Of a stretch of 56,895 nucleotides of DNA, positions 28,515-37,183 are shown in pieces (positions within the stretch are counted from its first letter, which is position 1; each line of letters starts with the position of its first letter). The DNA is from a virus. The notes under the pieces were generated by a model, which saw only the letters and a program-made list of their open reading frames with translations, did no database searches and was not told the DNA's origin. The position numbers were made by a program, and so were the translations under genes. Where the stretch lies: the IMG/VR virus record IMGVR_UViG_3300042731_003524, positions 1 through 56,895 of that record; one strand, given 5' to 3'.

Positions 28515-30308
28515 ATGGCGATTTCCATGGTTGAGGCACTTCAGACCATTGCGGTCGAGGATTTGTCTCCGGGTATTCGGGAAACCCTTCCCGATATTGA
28601 CCCGATTTTCAATCTGATTTATGACAGTTGGGAGGGTGTCGATCGTAACGAGATCGGTCGTCCGGCTGTCGATGCGAATGGCGCGCTGGTTTACGGATCG
28701 ACGTGGGTCAAGCGCTGGATTTGGAAGGCCAGCGGCGGCGGTGCGTTTAAGTATACGAATCCGTCTCCTGACATCGTGACGGCGACGGGTGACCACCATC
28801 GGGTGTATGCGTCGAACTCTGGTTTCCCTGGGATTACGGACTTCGTGCACGGTTCGTTCGCGAATCCTTACGTGGGTCTGAAAGAGGGACGAGGAACGCT
28901 GATCGCTCCGTGGCAGTTGCTTCAGGCGGATCAGTTCGAGAGTGTGTTGGCGGAGATGTCGGCCGAGCAGATTGCGGACTCGGCGGAACTGACGGCGCAC
29001 TCTGAGGCGATCTGCTGGACGTCTCGCAATCCGAGTTGGGGCGAGGTTTGCCGAACCCCGGCGTACAAGGCGGCTGGTGCGTCAAATCCCTTGGTGACGA
29101 CGTACGCTTCAGTTGGCGAGACGGACATTGCTGGGACGGCAAACGACTACCGAATTTCGTTCTTCCCGAACGCGACGAGTCCGGCTGCTTATCCCGCGCT
29201 GGATAAGTATGACAGTATTACGAGACTGCGGCCGGGCATGTCGGTTGACATTTGGGAAGTCGATTTGGACATGGTTGATTCCGGTGAGTCCGTTGATATT
29301 GTCAAGCTGAACGCGCCGGGCTTCGTGGTAGACAACGTGGACTATATCAACGGGGCCGTGTCCTTCTACTCGAAGGATGGGGCGGCCATTGATAACGCGG
29401 TCGGCGCTGCGGGCGCGGAAAACGATGTCATGTGCTACATTGTGACATTGCAGGGTACTTGTAATCTGGCCGCGTCTGGCGTGGACATTACGGGTGAAAC
29501 GGCCCACCTAGCCGCTATTAACGCGGCTACGTCTGGTTCCAAGGCGTTGCAGGATGCGATTGACGCGCTTCTGAATGATACGGATGTGTTCGCGCTGAGT
29601 ACCTACTACAAGTACGGGCCGGGCGGACTGGCGGACTGGATCAAGACGGAATACACCGATTCGTTGTACGGCGTGTCGATGACCAAGATGCCGAATCTGC
29701 TGTCCATGAAGTACGATTTTATGTCTACTGCCGGCGGTGGCGCCGAAGACTACATGAGTGAGAAGCTGGCGGACCGACTCGTGGGTTGGTACCATAGCCA
29801 GTATGGGCCAAGACAGGCGCCTGACACCATTTTGAGTACGAATGGCGTGTTGGCGGGCTGGGCTCACAATCATCGAAGTAGCCCGGCGAATAGCTCGGCT
29901 GGTGTCCAGATTCGGGAGACGTACGATCGTACTGGTAAGGGTATTAGCCAGACGCTTGGGTTTAAGAATCTAACGTACGGGTATCGTGGGATGGACTACA
30001 ACATTGTGGATTCGCCCATGGTGCCGCGAAAGACCCTGCGGTTCATTCGGACGCGGGATAAGAACTTCCAGCGGTTGACCCCGCCACCGATTCCGGGCGC
30101 GGGAGGCAAGGAGAAGTTCCGCGATGTTCAGTTTGTCGTGCCGCTTGCCGGACAAGGCAAGGGTGTGTTCAAGTGGGCGCACGACGGCGACGGCAAGGTG
30201 ACTGATTACGTTGAGGCGCCTTACGTGGTGATGCACCAGCATTATGTGCAGAAGCCGCAGGCGCTCGAAGTGGTTGGTATTAAGGAGATCGACGCACTGA
30301 ACTCCTAA
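28515..30308 (+). CDS. major capsid protein, 597 aa
   Basis: ATG 28515 has the strongest site in the genome (AAAGGAGGTG, 7 bases away); a GTG 9 bases earlier is rejected. The N-terminus (SMVEALQTIAVEDLSPGIRET) and the overall alpha/beta layout following a scaffold gene support a large HK97-type coat protein. No motif copy occurs here, although the flanking genes carry them. A stable hairpin follows the gene. The identification rests on position, expression signals and size; homologues were not checked. Confidence 0.75.
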   Translation: MAISMVEALQTIAVEDLSPGIRETLPDIDPIFNLIYDSWEGVDRNEIGRPAVDANGALVYGSTWVKRWIWKASGGGAFKYTNPSPDIVTATGDHHRVYASNSGFPGITDFVHGSFANPYVGLKEGRGTLIAPWQLLQADQFESVLAEMSAEQIADSAELTAHSEAICWTSRNPSWGEVCRTPAYKAAGASNPLVTTYASVGETDIAGTANDYRISFFPNATSPAAYPALDKYDSITRLRPGMSVDIWEVDLDMVDSGESVDIVKLNAPGFVVDNVDYINGAVSFYSKDGAAIDNAVGAAGAENDVMCYIVTLQGTCNLAASGVDITGETAHLAAINAATSGSKALQDAIDALLNDTDVFALSTYYKYGPGGLADWIKTEYTDSLYGVSMTKMPNLLSMKYDFMSTAGGGAEDYMSEKLADRLVGWYHSQYGPRQAPDTILSTNGVLAGWAHNHRSSPANSSAGVQIRETYDRTGKGISQTLGFKNLTYGYRGMDYNIVDSPMVPRKTLRFIRTRDKNFQRLTPPPIPGAGGKEKFRDVQFVVPLAGQGKGVFKWAHDGDGKVTDYVEAPYVVMHQHYVQKPQALEVVGIKEIDALNS

Positions 30309-30335
30309 CGGGAGTCGGTGGGTTGCTAGGCTTTG

Positions 30336-30362
30336 GGAGCGCCTCTTCGGGGGCGCTCCTTA
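30336..30362 (+). terminator. hairpin after the capsid gene, partial terminator
   Basis: GGAGCGCC (30336-30343) pairs with GGCGCTCC (30352-30359) around an 8-base loop; only a short T-rich end (TTA) follows. Such hairpins after capsid genes usually trim or partly stop transcription, lowering expression of the following genes. Confidence 0.65.
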
Positions 30363-30379
30363 CCCTACTTGGAGGACTC

Positions 30380-30808
30380 ATGGGTTACTTCATGGCGCAG
30401 ACTTATCGACCGGGACCGGGGGAAGTCATTCCAATCGAGACGGATGTTGCGAAGTCGATTCGACGGGAAACGAAGAATGAGCGGTTCTTTACGTGGAGGA
30501 ACGCGAACGGCGGTTGGGTAGTGGGGTACAAGTATGATGATGGAAGGATTTTTGACGCGGCGTTTGCTGGGTCTGGGGAAATGCCTGAGATTACGAGGGG
30601 GACGATTGACTCGCTGATTTCGATGATTAAGGTGGGGTTGGACAATCCAGCGCCTCTGGCCGAGGTGGAGCGCAAGCTGTTGTCCACGGAGAAGGAGAGG
30701 CTACGGATCGCTCAGGAGAAGAATAACGAGGTGTTGGAGCAGCGACGATCGTTGAGGCGAAGGATTCGGAGTAACGTGAAGAAGGACCACCCAGCGGTGA
30801 AGGTGTAG
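30380..30808 (+). CDS. hypothetical virion-block protein, 142 aa
   Basis: ATG 30380 lies 4 bases behind GGAGG; the longer frame to 30323 runs through the hairpin and is rejected. Beta-rich N-terminal half (FFTWRNANGGWVVGYKYDDG), then a charged coiled-coil tail (ERKLLSTEKERLRIAQEKNN) ending very basic. Probably a minor head protein or assembly factor. Confidence 0.65.
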   Translation: MGYFMAQTYRPGPGEVIPIETDVAKSIRRETKNERFFTWRNANGGWVVGYKYDDGRIFDAAFAGSGEMPEITRGTIDSLISMIKVGLDNPAPLAEVERKLLSTEKERLRIAQEKNNEVLEQRRSLRRRIRSNVKKDHPAVKV

Positions 30809-30809
30809 C

Positions 30810-31715
30810 ATGGGCTTCCTTGAGGATTTAATTTCGGATGTTCGAGATGCGATCGACGATCCGTCGGTGTCGAGCAAGTTTAGCGACGCTAAGATTGTCA
30901 GGCATTCAACGATGGCCGCGCGGAAGGTATATAAGGATGTGATGAGCATTTCCGCAAACCCGGTTGTTCTGACGCACACGATCTCGATTGTAAGCGGAAC
31001 GAAGTCGTACATGCTGCCCCCGCATGTTGGTGAGATTCTGATTATCGGGAAGTACGATACGGACGCGGAGCGATGGGACTGGCGACTTGATCAGACTTCG
31101 AGGTATCACCCGTACTTGCCCTCTATTCGGGTTGTAGGGAGGAGGATTGTTTACGACGCCGCGCCTAATCAGGGATACACGTTGACGATTGTGTACGTGC
31201 CGTCAGCGGACTTCTATCCGCACGCGGGGTCCAACACGTTTTTGACGGCGAATCTGGATCAGGACGAGTTTGCATTCGCGGAGAACTCGGCGTCGATTGA
31301 CTATGGGGCGCCGGACGATCGGGAGGCCGCGTACGTGGGGGCGCTGTTGCGCGTGTGGCCTACAGCTACAGACGCCCCGAGAATCGTGCAGGAAAGAATC
31401 GTCACTGGGTATGAATTGGACACTTCTACGCCGAAGCGAAAGGCAACGGTGGATCACGAGTGGAGTCCAAACCTAGTGAACTCAACGAGTTATGAGTATG
31501 AAGTGGTTCCGATGTACATGTTGGGGATTCAGCAGGTTGTAGCGCTCGGGACCGCGATGACGTTGTGCGCGTTCTCCGGGCAGGACGACAGGCGGAAGGG
31601 GTTGAATTTGGAGTATGCGGCAGCGCTGCGTACTGAGCAGTTGGCGGCTGCGTATTCGACTCCATACGGTCAGAGGATGACTACGGATAGTTGGAATGGC
31701 GGGAGCTTCCGATGA
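30810..31715 (+). CDS. probable head-tail adaptor, 301 aa
   Basis: Starts MGFLEDLISDVRDAIDDPSVSS, a helical opening typical of connector/adaptor proteins that bind below the portal, followed by a beta-rich middle (YMLPPHVGEILIIGKYD, GYTLTIVYVPSADFY) and a helical C-terminus. Placement after the capsid gene and before a giant nozzle-like protein supports a short-tail adaptor. The motif at 31400 encodes VTG. Confidence 0.7.
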   Translation: MGFLEDLISDVRDAIDDPSVSSKFSDAKIVRHSTMAARKVYKDVMSISANPVVLTHTISIVSGTKSYMLPPHVGEILIIGKYDTDAERWDWRLDQTSRYHPYLPSIRVVGRRIVYDAAPNQGYTLTIVYVPSADFYPHAGSNTFLTANLDQDEFAFAENSASIDYGAPDDREAAYVGALLRVWPTATDAPRIVQERIVTGYELDTSTPKRKATVDHEWSPNLVNSTSYEYEVVPMYMLGIQQVVALGTAMTLCAFSGQDDRRKGLNLEYAAALRTEQLAAAYSTPYGQRMTTDSWNGGSFR

Positions 31716-31918
31716 ATCTAGTGAGGAATGTTCCGGCGAGAACCGAAGAAGTGGATCAGTACAGGGGGTCGCTCGTTTTTCGGGGTGAACGGCGATGGCA
31801 ATTAAAGCCGCCCGTCGAGCGGCCTCCTGTCGATCCCAAGGCGTATGCGGGGTCCATTTCGATCACGAGGCGAGACGAGATGGACTTGGTGTTGGATAGT
31901 ATTGGAGATGTAACCTAG
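31712..31918 (+). CDS. small hypothetical protein, 68 aa
   Basis: ATG 31712 overlaps the adaptor stop (ATGA) behind GGGAG. Basic N-terminal half (MNLVRNVPARTEEVDQYRG, ERRWQLKPPVERPP) and an acidic end. The start of the next gene overlaps its stop. Likely a small virion or assembly component. Confidence 0.65.
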   Translation: MNLVRNVPARTEEVDQYRGSLVFRGERRWQLKPPVERPPVDPKAYAGSISITRRDEMDLVLDSIGDVT

Positions 31919-34900
31919 TGGGACAGAATCCACAGAGAGCCGTTGAGATGTTCCCGCTTTCGCGTAGGTTTCCCGTGCCTACGGCGGATTACAGTCAGGC
32001 GGAGATTTCCATTCAACATCCGTTACTGATTGACGCGGTGGGGGTGGACGGGCGGATGAACGGAGAGTTGCGATCGTTCCCAGGGATGGTTGGACTGGGA
32101 TTGAACGAGGCGTATGACTATGAAGGGCCCCTGCTAGTGGGTCCGGGCATTGATCATAAGAGCGATGCGTCTACGATCTCGTGGAAGCATCTACCCATCT
32201 ACTTGACGGCGGGGAGCGACGAGCGAGTTAAGTTCATTAAGGCCCTGGAGTTGACGAAGGGGGCGGGCACCAGCGCTACTGTGAGCGGCTTTGTGATGAT
32301 GATTCCGTACCATGGACCAATGTGGGACGGGGCCAGTGCTTATAATAAGGGGCTTCCGAGGACGGGGTATGAGGCCGCGTACGGGGTCGTGCGGTACGTA
32401 GTGGTGTATGTATACTGGGACGACGCGGAGTACACGGTAACGGCGGGCGGATCGGAGACGAAAAGCGCGGGGTGGCGAGCGCGGATATTGAATCAGAGTT
32501 GCACTGGGACTTCGCTGCCAGGAACGGAGGTATCAGCGCAGGCCCCGACAAATATGGACGTGGCGTATGAGGGGCAATTGGGGTATATCACGAATCCTGA
32601 TGTGTGCGGGACGGACGCTCAGTATTGGGGATCGCCGTATAGGGTGGCGTCCGACGAACGGGATAACGTCACTGGGATTGGAGCGATGTACTATGATTCT
32701 GATCTTTCGTATGTGACGTTCCGCTCGTTCGGAGATGGTTTTGCGGAGGCGGAGCAGCCTCGATTTGATAAGCATGAGTATGGGGATGCGGATAGCGGGA
32801 GAATCTATCGGTATGATACGCACCTGATTGGCGATCCGGGTGAGGGGGGACGCGGCGATTTTCTAACGGCTGGGGATACGAACGAGACATTTACAGTGGG
32901 CGTCACACTGTACAGGACGACGGATGCCAACAGAACGCAGATGTACAGCGAGGATCATGTAACGATTCTGGCTGGATCGACTAGTATGTTGGCACACACG
33001 TTTCTGTTTTTGCATGAGTCTATTTGGTCCGCCGGTTGGGATCGCGTCGAGTTGTGGCGGTCGGTTAGGAATGGTGCCGGGCTTCTGTTTCGAGAGTCGT
33101 ACTCTGATCTCCCGGCGCTGCCTGCGTATGATGCAACGCAGGACGGGCCGGATTCGGAGTATCGCAGATTCTTGGTGATTTGGGGGGCGGCGAGTATCGC
33201 TCTTGCCCGCTGGGACATTTCGCACATTACGGCGGAAGACTGGTGGGAGGAAGGGAAGTGGAGAGACGCCTGTTTGAAGGACGGGAAGCCGGATAGTCAG
33301 TTGTTGAATCAGGAGTATTACGATTACGTATTTGAGTATGACGGCGACCCACCGTCAAACGCCACGAGAGTTTCTATCGACAATCAGGTGTCGATGGTGA
33401 TTGACGCGAAGGGGGACAATAGCGATGAGACGACGTCAGCACGGCCGGTAGTGCCTCCGTTCCTCCGATGGTCGTCACTGGGAATTCCTAATCCGGAAAA
33501 ATACTCGGATACGGAAAATAGGTGGAGACCAGACGCGCCGATTGGGATGGTGTATGGGTTGGAGACGGCGGGCGATACGACATTTGTGGTAGGAACGAGA
33601 GGGATTACGGCGACGAGAAGAGTTGGTTCCCGCATGTCGTTTAATCGGTTGGAGGGGGACTTGGCCCCGGTAAATCGGTGGTGTTATTGCGTGGCTGCTG
33701 GGCGATTAGTAACGCTGTCGAGGGGCGGGGTGTTTCTGATTAACGGGTACGATAATTCGATCACGCCGATGCTTACGGCGAACCGGCTGCTGTTGGGGTC
33801 GGATGAGTGGGGCTCCGAGTTGACGAAGGAATCTCAGTCGCTCTATCCTGCGATCGGGATTGCGTTCGATCCGTCGGGCAACTGTCTATACATATGGAAT
33901 AGTAATCGACTGGAGTGCCTTTGCGTCTGGTTGACGACGGGATACGTTACGAGACTGTTTGATTTTCCGTGGACGATGGGGGTACAGGGCGTGGTGCCCA
34001 CGGTGAGATTTGATTCTGGAGGTACGCGGTATGACGGGCATTACGGGGAGAGGGCGTATTTCCTCGGGGAGAGGGGGGCTACGGAGACTCACGAGTCGGC
34101 TGACGAGGAGAGGTACGTAGATTTGTACTATGGGGACTTCTCGCCCGAGGTATTGATGCGGACGGATGACGTGAGGGAGTATGGGTGTTACACGATGCAT
34201 GGGAGGATCGGACGACAGTGGAACGGAACGGAGGAGGCATCCATTGAGTTGTTGAACGGGACGATCGTCGTGATGGATAGAGAGTACGTGGTGGTGGCTT
34301 CGCAGGCGAGCGATTACGGGACGGATATTGTAAAGGAGTTGAATCGGAGGCTGGTGGGTGGATATCTACACCTGTGGAATAGTGAGGATACGCTTCATGT
34401 TCGGCGGCAGATTTTGGGCGTGACGACGTACGAGAGTGGAGGAACGCACTACTTCAAGGTTTACATCGGGCCGACGTTGAGTCTGGCTGCTGCTACGGCG
34501 CTGAGTGGCGGAACGTGGAGTTTAGCCCCAGTGACGATGAGGGTCATACCGAGCTTGGTGTCCGTGGAGGATTCGACACAGGGGCAGTGGTACTCGATTG
34601 TGTCACTGGGGTCGCAGTTGGACTTTGTGGCGACGAGGGGAGTGATGCCTTCCTCGGGGACTGGGCCTAACTACACGGCGGACGTCACTGGGATGAAGAT
34701 TTACGCAGTTGGGTGGAGGTTGAATGACGCCCTGCTGACGGATGAGGGGTCGTACGGGCCCGACGCTCCAGTTTATAATCCTAGTATCCTCAAGGTGTTG
34801 GAGTGGGGTGAGTCAGCGAACCCGTATACGTCACTGGGGAGAATTAGGGAGGTGGTCAGGACGGCGGTCACGGCGAGTAGGAAGAATAAGGATACGACAA

Positions 34901-35025
34901 CGGCGTTGCAGTTTGCTGGGGACGATGTTACAGGGGGGCTGGAGGCGTATCCGTCTGGGGTGCAGGTAGCTTTGCGTGGAATTCGGCTAAATGGTAATAT
35001 ACTGGCCGGATCAAGGAGGACGTAG
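31918..35025 (+). CDS. large structural protein, probable tail nozzle, 1035 aa
   Basis: GTG 31918 shares a base with the previous stop, with GGAG upstream. The protein is almost wholly beta strands with many Tyr, Gly and Asp, and no membrane or coil segments. It starts FPVPTADYSQAEISIQHPLL in the usual way for podovirus nozzle (tail tubular B-like) proteins, which build a large beta-propeller below the adaptor. Seven motif copies occur in it, four of them within about 310 bases (34526-34839). Assignment is by position, size and composition. Confidence 0.65.
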   Translation: MGQNPQRAVEMFPLSRRFPVPTADYSQAEISIQHPLLIDAVGVDGRMNGELRSFPGMVGLGLNEAYDYEGPLLVGPGIDHKSDASTISWKHLPIYLTAGSDERVKFIKALELTKGAGTSATVSGFVMMIPYHGPMWDGASAYNKGLPRTGYEAAYGVVRYVVVYVYWDDAEYTVTAGGSETKSAGWRARILNQSCTGTSLPGTEVSAQAPTNMDVAYEGQLGYITNPDVCGTDAQYWGSPYRVASDERDNVTGIGAMYYDSDLSYVTFRSFGDGFAEAEQPRFDKHEYGDADSGRIYRYDTHLIGDPGEGGRGDFLTAGDTNETFTVGVTLYRTTDANRTQMYSEDHVTILAGSTSMLAHTFLFLHESIWSAGWDRVELWRSVRNGAGLLFRESYSDLPALPAYDATQDGPDSEYRRFLVIWGAASIALARWDISHITAEDWWEEGKWRDACLKDGKPDSQLLNQEYYDYVFEYDGDPPSNATRVSIDNQVSMVIDAKGDNSDETTSARPVVPPFLRWSSLGIPNPEKYSDTENRWRPDAPIGMVYGLETAGDTTFVVGTRGITATRRVGSRMSFNRLEGDLAPVNRWCYCVAAGRLVTLSRGGVFLINGYDNSITPMLTANRLLLGSDEWGSELTKESQSLYPAIGIAFDPSGNCLYIWNSNRLECLCVWLTTGYVTRLFDFPWTMGVQGVVPTVRFDSGGTRYDGHYGERAYFLGERGATETHESADEERYVDLYYGDFSPEVLMRTDDVREYGCYTMHGRIGRQWNGTEEASIELLNGTIVVMDREYVVVASQASDYGTDIVKELNRRLVGGYLHLWNSEDTLHVRRQILGVTTYESGGTHYFKVYIGPTLSLAAATALSGGTWSLAPVTMRVIPSLVSVEDSTQGQWYSIVSLGSQLDFVATRGVMPSSGTGPNYTADVTGMKIYAVGWRLNDALLTDEGSYGPDAPVYNPSILKVLEWGESANPYTSLGRIREVVRTAVTASRKNKDTTTALQFAGDDVTGGLEAYPSGVQVALRGIRLNGNILAGSRRT

Positions 35026-35026
35026 A

Positions 35027-35410
35027 ATGAGTATTATGGGGCCGGTACTGGCGGCGTCTGCTATCTCAGGGGCAAGCACTCTCGGTGCGTCCGCGATTGG
35101 GTCTAGTGGGGGTTCGGAGTATCCCAAGGCGAAGAAGTGGCAGATTGGGTTGGGGGCGGCAGCCGCGATCCCCGACGTGCTTATGGCGCTGAGTAATATG
35201 GTGGGGGCGGCTCAGTGGAAGCAGGAGGCTGGGGCGATGACGAGGCCGGAAAACTATATGGGCGAGGCGAACGTATGGAAGTCACTGGGGACGGATACGG
35301 GAGTGAGAGAGTTCCTGAGTGCGTACGGGGCAAGTCCGAAGATGACGGAAGGGATGCCTGAATACGGGCGGATGGTACAGGGAGCGAGTAAGAGAGAGCA
35401 AAGGATGTAG
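35027..35410 (+). CDS. Ala/Gly-rich virion protein, 127 aa
   Basis: ATG 35027 follows AAGGAGGA. N-terminal hydrophobic Ala/Ser/Gly stretch (about 5-25: GPVLAASAISGASTLGASAI) like the membrane-penetrating parts of ejection proteins, then a second one (IGLGAAAAIPDVLMALS). Probably packaged in the head and ejected with the DNA. Confidence 0.65.
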   Translation: MSIMGPVLAASAISGASTLGASAIGSSGGSEYPKAKKWQIGLGAAAAIPDVLMALSNMVGAAQWKQEAGAMTRPENYMGEANVWKSLGTDTGVREFLSAYGASPKMTEGMPEYGRMVQGASKREQRM

Positions 35411-35419
35411 GAGGTTGGA

Positions 35420-36706
35420 ATGGGCCTGTTGGACTGGTTTAATCCGAAGGGAACGCAGGTTAAGACTGGAGACGAACTAGGTAGTAGTTACTCTCCGGTA
35501 AATCTGTCTGATGTTCAAAGGTCCGCGCTGAGTGATTTGGGGAATCTCCAATCACTTGACCAGTTGCGAGGGAGGGAGCGTCGAGGGGCGCTGGCTGACT
35601 TTCAGCAGGCGATGAGCCAATCGGGGCAGGCGGGGAGAACCCAGTCGAGGAATGCGACGAGGCAGGGGCAGTATGAGGCTGGGGCGGAGCGCGATTGGAG
35701 GCGGAAAGAGACAAAGATTTCTGCTGATAGTCAGAAGAAGTCTGAACAGGCGGGTAGGGAGGAGCTACTTGCTGGTATTACTAATGTTCGGGCAAAAGAG
35801 TCTCAGATTATTGCTGGACTGACGACGGCGGGGGATCAGTTGCGGGAGAATTTGAAGGCGTTGCAGACGAAGTTCGGGGCGACTCGGGATTACGCTACAG
35901 GGATGGCGGACAAGGCGTGGAACGAGGCGACGAGTGCGCTGAGTGGATTCCGTTCGACGGTGGCGAGCCAGATGGCCGCGTATCAGACGGAATCAGGGCA
36001 GGCGCATCGTGAGTATAAGGATCAGTTGTCGGCGGAGTTGTCGGCTCAGGGGTATAGGCCGGACGAGATCAAGGCGGAGTTGAAGAAGTTGGACTTCGAT
36101 CGGTCAGTGGAGATTAGTAGGACTCTATCACAAACGCGAACCGCTGAGGAGATGGCCTATCGTGAGTTGGAAAAAGGGTATTATGACCGAGCGACGGCGG
36201 TACAGGAGACAGCAGCGAATGTACTGGCTATTACAGATGCGTCAGAGGCGGGGTATACGTCGGCGAATGAACAGGCGATGGTGGGTCTAGAGGGGTTGAG
36301 GTCGGCGGCGCTACAGTGGTCGGGCAGTACGGAAGCCGGTCTGCGGTCTGGGATTGCGGAGTCTCATACGAGGACTGCGGAGATCGAGCGTTGGAGAGAG
36401 CAGATGGTGAGCGAGGTCGATCTTGCGGTGATGGACAATAGGACTCAGTGGGGGATGGCTGAGCAGAGTTGGAACTTGACGAGAGAGTCGTTGGAGATGA
36501 GCGGGCGGACGGAGTTGCTGAATCAGTGGATGAACTTTCAAGATTCCTATACGGCATCGTCCGACGTGCTGTCTGGATTGTTCGCGTTGCAGGTTGGTAT
36601 GGAGGATAGATATCTTAATACGCAGATGGCCGGGCTGAGTGCTGGAGCGAGCATGATGGGCGCGATTGGCAGCGCGGTCGGCGGACTGGTTGGACTTCCG
36701 ATATAG
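35420..36706 (+). CDS. internal virion (ejection) protein candidate, 428 aa
   Basis: Long alpha-helical protein rich in Gln, Glu, Ala and Ser (QQAMSQSGQAGRTQSRNATR, ELKKLDFDRSVEISRTLSQ), ending in a Gly/Ala hydrophobic segment (GASMMGAIGSAVGGLVGL). This is the typical composition of core proteins that are injected to form a trans-envelope channel. It has no enzymatic motif. No motif copy falls within it. Confidence 0.65.
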   Translation: MGLLDWFNPKGTQVKTGDELGSSYSPVNLSDVQRSALSDLGNLQSLDQLRGRERRGALADFQQAMSQSGQAGRTQSRNATRQGQYEAGAERDWRRKETKISADSQKKSEQAGREELLAGITNVRAKESQIIAGLTTAGDQLRENLKALQTKFGATRDYATGMADKAWNEATSALSGFRSTVASQMAAYQTESGQAHREYKDQLSAELSAQGYRPDEIKAELKKLDFDRSVEISRTLSQTRTAEEMAYRELEKGYYDRATAVQETAANVLAITDASEAGYTSANEQAMVGLEGLRSAALQWSGSTEAGLRSGIAESHTRTAEIERWREQMVSEVDLAVMDNRTQWGMAEQSWNLTRESLEMSGRTELLNQWMNFQDSYTASSDVLSGLFALQVGMEDRYLNTQMAGLSAGASMMGAIGSAVGGLVGLPI

Positions 36707-36715
36707 AGGTGACGA

Positions 36716-37183
36716 ATGGCGCTGAGTGAGATACAACAGGCGATTCAGGCTGGCGGGCAGAATCGAGTAGGGGCGACGAGCGCGCTAGCTCAGTCTGCGG
36801 GTACTGGGGCCCAGACGATGCAGGGCCAGCAGGCGCTTCAGCAGCAGGCGTTGGATAGTCGAGCCCAGTTTGAAGCGACGATGGACGCGAATCGGAAGCG
36901 ACACGCGCAGGCGACGATGCAGGTGATGTCCGACTTGACGACAGAAGGGCTGCACGAGGTGTACCAGTCCAAGAGGCAGACGGATTGGACGAATTTTCAG
37001 AAAGATATACTGGCGTGGAAAAAAGAGCAGGCGAGGCTTGAGCGAGAGGACATGCGAACGATGGCCGAGGCGTTTGGCGACTTGTCGAAAGGGATGAAGA
37101 AAGACGGGGGAAGGAAGATGAGTGAGAAGGAGCTTGAGGAGCTTATGCAGGCATTTAAGACGCCTGCGGGAGGTCTTTGGTAA
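36716..37183 (+). CDS. internal virion protein candidate, 155 aa
   Basis: Helical, Gln/Ala-rich N-terminal half (SAGTGAQTMQGQQALQQQAL) and a charged C-terminal half (KKEQARLEREDMRTMAEAFG). ATG 36716 follows GAGG. Likely a small core or ejection component acting with its neighbours. Confidence 0.6.
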   Translation: MALSEIQQAIQAGGQNRVGATSALAQSAGTGAQTMQGQQALQQQALDSRAQFEATMDANRKRHAQATMQVMSDLTTEGLHEVYQSKRQTDWTNFQKDILAWKKEQARLEREDMRTMAEAFGDLSKGMKKDGGRKMSEKELEELMQAFKTPAGGLW

